Shown: positions 1 to 6,304 of the stretch, in pieces | Layout of the letters: every line of letters starts with the position of its first letter | How positions within the stretch are numbered: the stretch's first letter is position 1 | Assembly (NCBI GenBank): GCA_964640385.1 | Contig: CAZXFL010000031.1 | Location: forward strand, 1 to 16,705 | Reading direction: 5' to 3' | DNA length: 16,705 nt | Origin: JBBDIK01 sp964640385 | Lineage (GTDB): Bacteria > Actinomycetota > UBA4738 > JBBDHU01 | Made by a program: the position numbers and the translations under genes | The notes under the pieces: generated by a model | Database searches by the model: none | Seen by the model: only the letters and a program-made list of their open reading frames with translations | Told to the model about the DNA's origin: nothing

Positions 1-26
1 CCGCTGCGTTGAAACAGATCTGTCAT

Positions 27-240
27 CACGACCCCAAGGATCTGCTGGCTTGGCTTGGTGGGACGCAGTTCGAACCGCTGCTGACCTGCTAAAACAACTT
101 TCGAGATTGCCGATTTAGGACCTCCAGGGGCCATTTCCGCGACGATACGAACGATGAACGAGCGTGAGATCGAGGTTCCAGCGCCCCACAACGAGCCTGG
201 AACCTTTCGTGGAGCCCAGCGGTCTACTGTGCATGCGTAC
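27..240 (+). repeat. Dispersed intergenic repeat, copy 1 (decayed, promoter part intact)
   Basis: This stretch aligns with 2112-2332 across its length with a few small indels. Shared landmarks in order are ACGACCCC, CTTGGTGGGACGCAG, the palindrome GTTCGAAC (68-75), GACCTGCT, a GC-rich block around 117-140, and the block 193-237. Within 193-237 I count 41 of 45 bases identical to 2285-2329. Other parts of this copy have drifted: the hairpin stem (102-109 with 132-139) pairs at only 5 of 8 positions, and the second GTTCGAAC palindrome of copy 2 is degenerate here. The ATG at 233 opens only nine codons (MRTGDVDGS) before a TAG, so it is either a tiny leader ORF or the relic of a lost gene start. 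A third, partial copy lies at the right edge of the window. Confidence 0.8.
199..232 (+). promoter_or_regulatory. ECF-sigma-like promoter GGAAC-N18-GTCT (copy 1)
   Basis: GGAAC lies at 199-203 and GTCT at 222-225, separated by 18 bases, and an ATG begins 7 bases later at 233. The geometry is identical at 2291-2324 and 11648-11681. GGAAC-type -35 boxes with a GTC/GTT/TCT-type -10 at about 16-18 bases are characteristic of ECF (group 4) sigma factors. Here the promoter would drive a transcript across the nine-codon ORF 233-262 into the RTX protein gene at 376 and the TolB-like gene at 975. The ECF assignment is inferred from motif shape only. Confidence 0.55.
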
Positions 241-262
241 CGGCGACGTAGACGGATCGTAG

Positions 263-375
263 CTCAGCGGAATCGTGCTTTGGCGAGCCCAGGTTCCGGG
301 CCCCTCTGGTGAAGAGTGGTAGTTCGGAGGAGAATCACTCTGTTGGGCTCGGCGAAAGTTGATAGGAGGCCCTGC
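263..375 (+). other. Leader region before the RTX gene
   Basis: No gene is seen here. The region contains a small inverted repeat, AGAGTG (313-318) with CACTCT (336-341), enclosing a purine-rich GGAGG loop. It also holds the ribosome binding site TAGGAGG at 363-369, six bases before the GTG at 376. If transcription starts at the copy-1 promoter, this is the 5' untranslated leader of the RTX gene. Confidence 0.4.
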
Positions 376-972
376 GTGTTGATTTCGGTCAGGTTTGGCG
401 GGATAGCCATGATCCTCCTATTAACCGCCGGAGTTGGCCCGGCAAGAAGCGGGCCTGCGACGCCTTCGCAACACGGCGCGGAGGGTTGCGACATCGTTGG
501 GACCTCCGGGGATGACCAGCTAGTTGGGACCGAAGCGGGGGAACGGATCTGCGGACTCGCCGGAAACGACCGACTCACCGGCAAGGGCGGCAATGACGTG
601 CTCGTCGGCGGGTCGGGCGATGATTTAGCCATTGCGGGCACCGGCGACGATGTCGTCTCAGGGGGTTCCGGCGACGACGAGTTGTCTGGGCTTGGAGGGG
701 CTGACCGTTTGCAGGGAGGTGCCGGGGAGGATCTGATTTGGAGCGGGAACGGGAACGACCGCGCCTTCGGAGGGCCCGAACGCGACGGCATCCACGCGAA
801 GTCAGGAGTCGACTTGGTCAAAGGGGGCGGAGACAACGATTCCTGCCTATGGGCCGAAGATGGCGTTGGCAACGACAAGGTAGTCGGGGGACACGGCCGT
901 GACACCTACCAGACGGACTCTACGGGTGTACGTCGCTCGCTAGAAGTCGCGAAAACCTGTTCGAAAGGGTAG
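376..972 (+). CDS. Secreted RTX-type (hemolysin-type) calcium-binding repeat protein
   Basis: This 198-aa protein is probably exported. Residues 1-25 form a signal peptide with a hydrophobic core (IAMILLLTAGVG) followed by a small-residue cleavage region. From about residue 40 to 165 it carries back-to-back glycine/aspartate nonapeptides of the GGxGxDxLx kind (for example GLAGNDRL, GKGGNDVLVGGSGDDLA, GGSGDDELSG), which fold as calcium-binding parallel beta-rolls. Cysteine pairs flank the first repeats and lie near the C-terminus (CLW, KTC), which fits an extracellular location. The reading frame is open from 316, but the GTG at 376 is preferred: it has a strong TAGGAGG ribosome binding site six bases upstream and places the signal peptide at the N-terminus. 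It lies two bases before the TolB-like lipoprotein gene, so the two are probably co-transcribed. It has no protease or toxin domain, so the role is unknown beyond calcium binding. Confidence 0.85.
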   Translation: MLISVRFGGIAMILLLTAGVGPARSGPATPSQHGAEGCDIVGTSGDDQLVGTEAGERICGLAGNDRLTGKGGNDVLVGGSGDDLAIAGTGDDVVSGGSGDDELSGLGGADRLQGGAGEDLIWSGNGNDRAFGGPERDGIHAKSGVDLVKGGGDNDSCLWAEDGVGNDKVVGGHGRDTYQTDSTGVRRSLEVAKTCSKG

Positions 973-974
973 CC

Positions 975-2042
975 ATGTGGCTAGAAGCGGTTCTGAACCG
1001 TCCTGGGGCTCCAAGCCGCATGCAAGGTTACGCCGATCAAGGAGTGAACCACCCGTCAGGTTTCATAGCGCCAAGTACCATTGCCGTCTTCGTGCTTTCT
1101 GCCGTGCTGCTGTTCGCCGCCTGCAGTTCAAACGGTTCGGCGAAGAGCCAAGATTCAATCACGTCGAGCACAGACTCAAACCGCAGCGTGGTTCGGTCGG
1201 CGACAGCTGCCCCGGCGAAGGGGCCGTCCGGAAGTGTCATCGTCTTCGTGGCACCGGGATCGCTCACGATTTGGTCGATGCGACCAGATGGTTCAGATCT
1301 TGAAAGGCTGACGGATTCCGGCCTCTACGACACCGGGCCTTCAGTGTCTCCTGATGGCGCTCAGATTGTGTTCGTCCGCAGCCAGAAGCCATACGGTCCG
1401 AAGGCGTCCCTCTGGGTCATGGAGGGGGACGGCTCTCACCAAGCGCCACTGTTGACGGATGCACCGAACGCTGTTCCAGCAGATCCATCGTGGTCTCCTA
1501 CTGGCACCCAGATTGCATACTCGGCAACGTCACACGGTGAAACCGATCTCTACATCGCGAACGCTGATGGCTCTGGTGCACATGACATCACGAACTCGAG
1601 TGGATGGGATCTGACGCCAGCCTGGTCTCCCGATGGAACGACCATCGCGTTCGCGTCCTATCGCCACGGCAGTTGGGACATCTACCTTGTTCATCCGGAC
1701 GGATCCAATCTGCGGCGTGTGACTGGTGGAACGGGAGACGACTTCGACCCAAGCTGGTCTCCTGACGGAGCATCTCTCGTCTTCTCCCATACCGTGGGTG
1801 AGGCAGGCAGCAAGCGTCAGGTCGCTGTCAAGTCGGTTGACCCCAGGGGGCGGATAGACATCATTACCAGTCTCCCGGTTGATCACTTCGGTCCGGTCTT
1901 CGACCCGACCGGGAAGTGGATCGCGTACAGCGTCTCGGGTAGTCCGAGAGGTGCTGGCATCGTCGTCCAAAGAGCTGACGGATCGCATCCGGTGAGAGTC
2001 AGCGCCCGGGGGGAAGAACTCAGCTGGGGAATCGCGCCGTAG
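975..2042 (+). CDS. TolB-like (PD40/WD40) beta-propeller lipoprotein
   Basis: This 355-aa exported protein has a long N-terminal stretch, a hydrophobic segment (STIAVFVLSAVLLFAAC) and a lipobox LFAAC with Cys50, so it is probably a membrane-anchored lipoprotein. The mature part has PD40 repeats: DGSxLxRLT turns alternating with SPDGxxIVF/AYS blades, for example RPDGSDLERLTDS, SWSPTGTQIAYS, AWSPDGTTIAFAS and SWSPDGASLVFSH, giving about six blades. Such propellers bind peptides, sugars or protein partners; no catalytic site is visible. The ATG at 975 was chosen because GAAAGGG lies about 5 bases upstream and it sits two bases after the previous stop. The ATG at 1020 would give a more normal signal-peptide length. 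A paralogue lies at 3900-5021. The partner is unknown. Confidence 0.85.
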   Translation: MWLEAVLNRPGAPSRMQGYADQGVNHPSGFIAPSTIAVFVLSAVLLFAACSSNGSAKSQDSITSSTDSNRSVVRSATAAPAKGPSGSVIVFVAPGSLTIWSMRPDGSDLERLTDSGLYDTGPSVSPDGAQIVFVRSQKPYGPKASLWVMEGDGSHQAPLLTDAPNAVPADPSWSPTGTQIAYSATSHGETDLYIANADGSGAHDITNSSGWDLTPAWSPDGTTIAFASYRHGSWDIYLVHPDGSNLRRVTGGTGDDFDPSWSPDGASLVFSHTVGEAGSKRQVAVKSVDPRGRIDIITSLPVDHFGPVFDPTGKWIAYSVSGSPRGAGIVVQRADGSHPVRVSARGEELSWGIAP

Positions 2043-2190
2043 GCTTCGCAGGCAATCGGGGAGCGCTAGCTTGGCGGGATTCGTCCCGTCGCGAAGGCGA
2101 GTGAATCGCTCAACGACCCCTGGAATGAATTTGCTGGTTTGGCTTGGTGGGACGCAGTTCGAACCGCCTCTGACCTGCTGAAACCGCTTT

Positions 2191-2229
2191 CGGAAGTGCC
2201 CGTTTAGGGGCCTCCGGGGGCCACTTCCG
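2191..2229 (+). repeat. Inverted repeat (hairpin) inside repeat copy 2
   Basis: The arms CGGAAGTG and CACTTCCG are perfectly complementary over 8 bp, with a 23-base loop. The loop contains CCC and GGGGG tracts that can lengthen the stem across a one-base bulge, and a GGCC-TCCGG-GGGCC inner palindrome. No T run follows, so an intrinsic terminator for the upstream gene (stop at 2042) is not supported. It could be a protein-binding palindrome or a structured-RNA or mobile-repeat element. In copy 1 the stem is degraded. Confidence 0.55.
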
Positions 2230-2290
2230 GCGAATGTTCGAACGTGTGAAAGAGCGTGGGATGCAGTTTTCAGCGCCTCACGACGAGTCT

Positions 2291-2324
2291 GGAACCTTTC
2301 GTGGCACCCCGCGGTCTACTGTGC
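2291..2324 (+). promoter_or_regulatory. ECF-sigma-like promoter GGAAC-N18-GTCT with leaderless start (copy 2)
   Basis: GGAAC is at 2291-2295 and GTCT at 2314-2317, with ATG seven bases further on at 2325. TACTGT (2317-2322) also fits a TAnnnT box, so a housekeeping -10 is possible, but no TTGACA-like -35 stands at 17 bases. There is no Shine-Dalgarno sequence before 2325, which fits a transcript that starts at or next to the ATG. This module would control the three-gene lipoprotein operon 2325-6166. Confidence 0.6.
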
Positions 2325-3899
2325 ATGCGAACCGTCGCCCTTCTGGTGCTGGGTCTGGTTGCCGGGGCCTGTACGTCGGCCCCTGCAGAAGGACCGAAAC
2401 CAACGAGCCAGCGGTCGGATCCGATCCCACTCGGCGCGCCTTCACAGGCGGCACTTGAGGGAACCGCTTCATCCTGGAATGCGGCGTGGCAGGAAGTGCC
2501 GAAGCCGCCGACGGATCTGGGCGATACCTCGCTCGCGTGGGCGGGGGATCGGTTCCTCGTGGTCGGCGGTCGCCAAGACGGCAAGCAAGGGTGCCAGAAG
2601 GACGCGTTCGCCTGGTCAAGCGGCGGTGGGTGGACATCGATCGCGTATCCCCCGAAGCCGACTTGCGCCCCGTCGAACACTGTCTGGACCGGCCAAGAGG
2701 CCTTGTTCATCGGCTCCTATCAGCACACGACCCTCGCGTACGATCCATCGAAGGATCAGTGGCGCGAGCTTGAACCAGCGCCGGTTGGCATACAGATCGA
2801 AACGTTCGCGTGGACGGGTAAAGCTCTCCTCGTGTGGGGTTCGAGCTCGCGCAAGAGTGAACCAGTTGCCTTCTCGTTCGACCCCGACCGCAACACTTGG
2901 ACATCGATCGCGCCACCGCCGTTCTCACTGAACCTTGCCGATGGTGCCTGGACGGGCAAGGAGTTCATCGTGTTCGGTTCGCAACTCGACAACGGCAACC
3001 ATGCCGATACTCGGTACTCGGTGGGTGCTGCCTACGATCCGGTGCTCGATCGCTGGCGCGAACTGCCGCCGTCGCACCTATCAGCACAGGCGACCGCCAC
3101 GGGCTGGGACGGCAAACAACTCATCGCCTGGGACTACGAGGCTATGTCTCAGGCCTTCGATCCGCAGAAGCGTACGTGGTCTAAGTCCCAGCAGATGCCG
3201 ATGGACGGCAGTGAGTGCTACCCCGATGACGTGGTGATCCGTGAGGAGATCTTCGCCTGGTTCTGCGGCCAGGCATCTTTATGGCGTGACGGGGGCTGGA
3301 TCCCGGTGACGGGCGGCCCGATGGATGTCACCGTGCACGCCTACGACCGCCCGTTCCCGGTGTACCGGTTCATGGACATGGCGGCCTCCGACTCGCAGGT
3401 CTTCTTCCACGCTACCGGCGTCACGGTCCAGGACAACGGCACCGTGTGCTACGGCTGCAAGGGTGCCCCGACGTCGTACTGGGTCCTTACTCCATCGGAG
3501 GGTCCAGCACCATGCCCCGACCCGGGCGCCGGTCTTCCGACGCCGCACTTGAATAAGGAGACCGCCAAGGCGGGTGAGGGTCTGACGCTGTCCGGCATGA
3601 GCCCGACGCGCGTCAACGGGGTCGACGATGGTCCTCACGGGGCCATCCAGGTATGGCTCGGACTCGATCCGGCTCGTTGGACGACGGCCCAAGGCGGTGA
3701 CCACGAACCACCTGCGCCCGCGCCCGGCCTGCAAGATGTGTGGTGGCGAACCGAGGGCGCCATCGTCGATTGCAGGTACTCATTCACGGTGAGCATCCCC
3801 CGCAACGCAGAGTCCGGCCGCTACCCGATCGTCGCCGTCTTCAAGACCGAAGAGGGCGCCGAGCCCCTGCCAACGGTTTGGGTCGAAGTGGTCCACTAG
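2325..3899 (+). CDS. Kelch-repeat (galactose-oxidase-like propeller) lipoprotein with C-terminal Ig-like region
   Basis: This 524-aa exported lipoprotein has a signal peptide MRTVALLVLGLVAGAC with lipobox VAGAC and Cys16. A Kelch-like propeller follows: repeated W-TG-x-LLVWGG / AYDP-x-DxWRELPP units (for example VWTGQEALFIGS, AYDPSKDQWRELEPAP, AWTGKALLVWGSS, AYDPVLDRWRELPP). Two cysteines in SECYPDD and FCGQ are conserved in the paralogue at 5018 and may form a disulfide. The last ~130 residues look like an Ig- or fibronectin-like beta domain. The frame is open from 2256, but the ATG at 2325 is chosen because the lipoprotein signal begins exactly there and the promoter module ends seven bases before it. 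It directly abuts the next gene (stop at 3897-3899, ATG at 3900). No copper-radical catalytic site of true galactose oxidase is recognised; binding function unknown. Confidence 0.83.
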   Translation: MRTVALLVLGLVAGACTSAPAEGPKPTSQRSDPIPLGAPSQAALEGTASSWNAAWQEVPKPPTDLGDTSLAWAGDRFLVVGGRQDGKQGCQKDAFAWSSGGGWTSIAYPPKPTCAPSNTVWTGQEALFIGSYQHTTLAYDPSKDQWRELEPAPVGIQIETFAWTGKALLVWGSSSRKSEPVAFSFDPDRNTWTSIAPPPFSLNLADGAWTGKEFIVFGSQLDNGNHADTRYSVGAAYDPVLDRWRELPPSHLSAQATATGWDGKQLIAWDYEAMSQAFDPQKRTWSKSQQMPMDGSECYPDDVVIREEIFAWFCGQASLWRDGGWIPVTGGPMDVTVHAYDRPFPVYRFMDMAASDSQVFFHATGVTVQDNGTVCYGCKGAPTSYWVLTPSEGPAPCPDPGAGLPTPHLNKETAKAGEGLTLSGMSPTRVNGVDDGPHGAIQVWLGLDPARWTTAQGGDHEPPAPAPGLQDVWWRTEGAIVDCRYSFTVSIPRNAESGRYPIVAVFKTEEGAEPLPTVWVEVVH

Positions 3900-5021
3900 A
3901 TGTGGTCCAGCAGGGGCGTACCCAACCTGAACGCAGTCCATGTCTACGCAGGTCTTACGCTCACGGTAGTTGTCCTCATATCAGGTTGTAGTCCGAAGCA
4001 GGTCGACGTTGTTGGTGACCCCACAGCGACGAAAGGACGCGCGAGCAACGGAGGTGTCGCGTTTGCGAGCCGAGGGTTCATCTACGTTGTGAGCGCAAAC
4101 GGGAGCGAACCCAGGAGGATTGCCCAGGGAAGCTCGCCAGAATGGTCTCCTGACGGCGTGGACCTGGCATTCTTGCGCGACAGCGGCGTGAAGGATGTCG
4201 ACGGATATCCGCTCAGGGAACTCGTCGTTGTAAACGCGGATGGTTCAGAGCCAAGAGTCATGACCGGGGCGGACGTCGGAAGCGTGAGTCACCCACATTG
4301 GTCTCCGGATGGGACGCGGTTTGTTGTTCAGGGGCGGCCCGACGAATCGGCCCTATGGGTGATGAACGCTGACGGCTCCGGCGATGCAGTCAGGATCGCT
4401 GAGGAAGGCAGCGAGGATGCAGCATGGTCCCCGAGCAGTGACAAGGTCGCCTTCTACGCCACCCAGGATCAGCGCTGTGACCTCCACATCTGCGACATCC
4501 GTGTTGTGAACGTGGATGGCTCAGACCTCACAACCATCGCTGGCGGACTCGGCCAGGAGAATGATCCTGCGTGGTCGCCGAATGGTGACCTTATCGCCTA
4601 TGTGCGACTCGATGGAACTATCTTCCTCATGGACTCCGACGGCGCAGGCAAGCGCCGAATCGCGACGCACGTGCGTTGGGCATTCGACCCTGTCTGGTCT
4701 CCCGACGCAACGAGGATCCTGTTCTCCGTGTACAGGAGAGCCACCTACGACATCTGGGTCGTAAATGCCGACGGTACCGGGTTGAAGAACCTGACCGGCC
4801 AACCCGGTGACGAGCTTGCGCCCACTTGGTCTCCGGACGGAACGAAGATCGCCTACGTGGCCGGTAAGTCGATCAATGCGAATGTCCAGCAGAACCGGGG
4901 AAGCTACCGCCTTTACGTGATGAACGCGGACGGGAGCGGCAAGCGACGACTTAACGAGGACCTGCGCCCCCAAGCCCATCTATCCTGGCAGCCCCTCTTC
5001 ACCACTCCGCCATCGCCATGA
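3900..5021 (+). CDS. TolB-like (PD40) beta-propeller lipoprotein
   Basis: This 373-aa exported lipoprotein has a hydrophobic segment and lipobox (VVVLISGC, Cys30), followed by a TolB-type propeller. PD40 units alternate DGSxxRRI with WSPDGxxIAYV, for example EWSPDGVDLAFLR, HWSPDGTRFVVQG, AWSPSSDKVAFYA, AWSPNGDLIAYVR, VWSPDATRILFSV and TWSPDGTKIAYVA. The first codon of the gene follows the stop of the upstream Kelch gene with no spacer, and its own TGA overlaps the ATG of the next gene as ATGA, so translation is probably coupled. No ribosome binding site is obvious before the ATG at 3900. It is paralogous in domain type to 975-2042, and both open with ATG-TGG right after the previous stop. No enzymatic motif is visible; a periplasmic or cell-wall binding role is an inference. 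Confidence 0.84.
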   Translation: MWSSRGVPNLNAVHVYAGLTLTVVVLISGCSPKQVDVVGDPTATKGRASNGGVAFASRGFIYVVSANGSEPRRIAQGSSPEWSPDGVDLAFLRDSGVKDVDGYPLRELVVVNADGSEPRVMTGADVGSVSHPHWSPDGTRFVVQGRPDESALWVMNADGSGDAVRIAEEGSEDAAWSPSSDKVAFYATQDQRCDLHICDIRVVNVDGSDLTTIAGGLGQENDPAWSPNGDLIAYVRLDGTIFLMDSDGAGKRRIATHVRWAFDPVWSPDATRILFSVYRRATYDIWVVNADGTGLKNLTGQPGDELAPTWSPDGTKIAYVAGKSINANVQQNRGSYRLYVMNADGSGKRRLNEDLRPQAHLSWQPLFTTPPSP

Positions 5022-6166
5022 AGACTCTGGCGTGCTGCCTTGTCCTTTTCTCGACGCTCGCGGCGTGTTCACCTAAGACGTCTCCGAAACCACCGGCGGC
5101 AACCTCCCCCTCGGTGTCGCAACAAGCGAGCAACTCTCTCAAGAAGTTGAAGGTCGGGTGGACACGGTTTCCGGCGCCGCCTGAGGTCCGCAGTAGTGCA
5201 GCGACCGCGTGGACCGGCTCCAAGCTCTTGATATGGGGCGGGTACGTCTATTCGGGCTCGAGTGACAAGCCGCCGCAGAACACGGGGTACGTGTTCGATG
5301 CCGGGACGCAATCCTGGGCGGGGCTCCTCTCATCACCACTTGACGCGAGATCGTCGCCGGCCGCCGCGTGGACCGGATCAGAGCTGCTGGTCTGGGGCGG
5401 GTTCGACGGAACCTGGAGCCACGGGGAGCCCGGAACCTACGGTGACGGCGCCGCTTACGACCCGCAGGCGGACCGGTGGCGGATGCTTCCAGATGCGCCG
5501 CTCTCAGCCCGGGTTCCCCTGTCTGTTTGGACCGGGCGCGAGTTGATCGTGTGGGGAACCGGCTTCCAATGGAAGAACTACCGTCCGCGCGACGGCGCGG
5601 CCTACGATCCGCGCACGAACTCCTGGCGTCCCATCGCCAACGCCCCGATCGAGTTGACGGACGCGACGGCGGTGTGGACAGGCCGGGACATGATCGTGTT
5701 CGGAGGGGCGCTTCGCAATGGGCGCATCCCCGAGACGGACACGGCTATCGGCGCGGCCTACGACCCTCGAAAGGACTCCTGGAGGAGAATTGCCGACTCC
5801 GAGTTGTCCGCGGGCGCTATCAGCGCAGTCTGGAACGGACGAGAGATGGTGGCTTGGGACTTCGAGCACCATGCGGTGGCCTACAACCCAGGAACGGATC
5901 GATGGCGATCAATCCAGGATGTTCCCCTTGACCAATCCGAGTGTGAGCTCGAGGGCATAAGTTTCGACGGGTACATCTTTGGCAACTACTGCGGATCGTT
6001 GGTCCTCCTGGATCGTGAAACAGGGCGATGGAGCGATGTCACTCGGAGCAAGGTGTCCGGGTCGGTGCTTGAACCCATACCGGCCGGAAGGGTCGCGCTT
6101 CTCTTGGTGAACGACTACGTGGATGAGAAGAAGGCGATGCTCGCCTTCCGACCTTCGGACAGATGA
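5018..6166 (+). CDS. Kelch-repeat lipoprotein (paralogue of 2325-3899)
   Basis: This 382-aa exported lipoprotein has the signal MKTLACCLVLFSTLAAC with lipobox TLAAC (Cys17). A Ser/Pro-rich linker is followed by Kelch-like blades: TAWTGSKLLIWGG, AAWTGSELLVWGG, AYDPQADRWRMLPDAP, SVWTGRELIVWG, AYDPRTNSWRPIANAP, AVWTGRDMIVFGG, AYDPRKDSWRRI and AYNPGTDRWRSI. It matches the Kelch protein at 2325 blade for blade, including the cysteine pair in QSECELEG and NYCGS. It lacks that protein's C-terminal Ig-like extension. Its ATG overlaps the stop of the preceding TolB-like gene (ATGA), so it is the last gene of a three-gene operon. The stop lies ten bases before the poly-G/N assembly gap, so the real downstream neighbour is unknown. 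Confidence 0.84.
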   Translation: MKTLACCLVLFSTLAACSPKTSPKPPAATSPSVSQQASNSLKKLKVGWTRFPAPPEVRSSAATAWTGSKLLIWGGYVYSGSSDKPPQNTGYVFDAGTQSWAGLLSSPLDARSSPAAAWTGSELLVWGGFDGTWSHGEPGTYGDGAAYDPQADRWRMLPDAPLSARVPLSVWTGRELIVWGTGFQWKNYRPRDGAAYDPRTNSWRPIANAPIELTDATAVWTGRDMIVFGGALRNGRIPETDTAIGAAYDPRKDSWRRIADSELSAGAISAVWNGREMVAWDFEHHAVAYNPGTDRWRSIQDVPLDQSECELEGISFDGYIFGNYCGSLVLLDRETGRWSDVTRSKVSGSVLEPIPAGRVALLLVNDYVDEKKAMLAFRPSDR

Positions 6167-6175
6167 GTCTCGTCA

Positions 6176-6293
6176 GGGGGGGGGGGGGGGGGGGGGGGGG
6201 CTCCCGCGGCATTGGGGGGGGGGCACCCCCCGGGGGGGGGGACCATTGAGGGGGNNNNNNNNNNGGGGGGGTGGGGGGGGGGGGGGGGGCGGG
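6176..6293. other. Assembly gap with poly-G artefact
   Basis: Ten Ns (6255-6264) are embedded in nearly pure G runs: 25 G at 6176-6200, 10 G at 6214-6223, 10 G at 6232-6241, and 17 G at 6273-6289. Long G homopolymers beside an N gap are typical of dark-cycle base calls at read ends in two-colour sequencing. They are not a credible biological tract here. Gene order across this point, and the true distance, cannot be trusted. Both neighbouring genes end cleanly before it (6166 on +, 6305 on -), so no coding sequence is visibly cut. Confidence 0.9.
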
Positions 6294-6304
6294 CTTCGCC
6301 GCGA

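Larger units (their letters stand above)
2112..2332 (+). repeat. Dispersed intergenic repeat, copy 2 (best preserved)
   Basis: This is the fullest copy of the repeat seen at 27-240 and, in part, at 16663-16705. It contains GTTCGAAC palindromes at 2157-2164 and 2236-2243. It also has a perfect 8-bp inverted repeat, CGGAAGTG (2191-2198) with CACTTCCG (2222-2229), around a GC-rich loop. At its end is the promoter-like module that runs into the ATG at 2325. Similarity to copy 1 continues about 8-10 bases into the coding sequence (ATGCG-ACCG-CG-C), so the unit seems to have been copied together with a gene start. The repeat fills most of the 282-bp gap between the two blocks of exported-protein genes. 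Confidence 0.82.

Noticed and set aside
264..905. Long minus-strand open frame opposite the RTX gene
   Set aside because: It is Ser/Pro-rich and is the antisense shadow of the Gly/Asp repeats. There is no ribosome binding site or domain.
6176..6293. Biological G-quadruplex or poly-G regulatory tract
   Set aside because: The runs surround an N gap and are nearly pure G. A sequencing/assembly artefact is far more likely.
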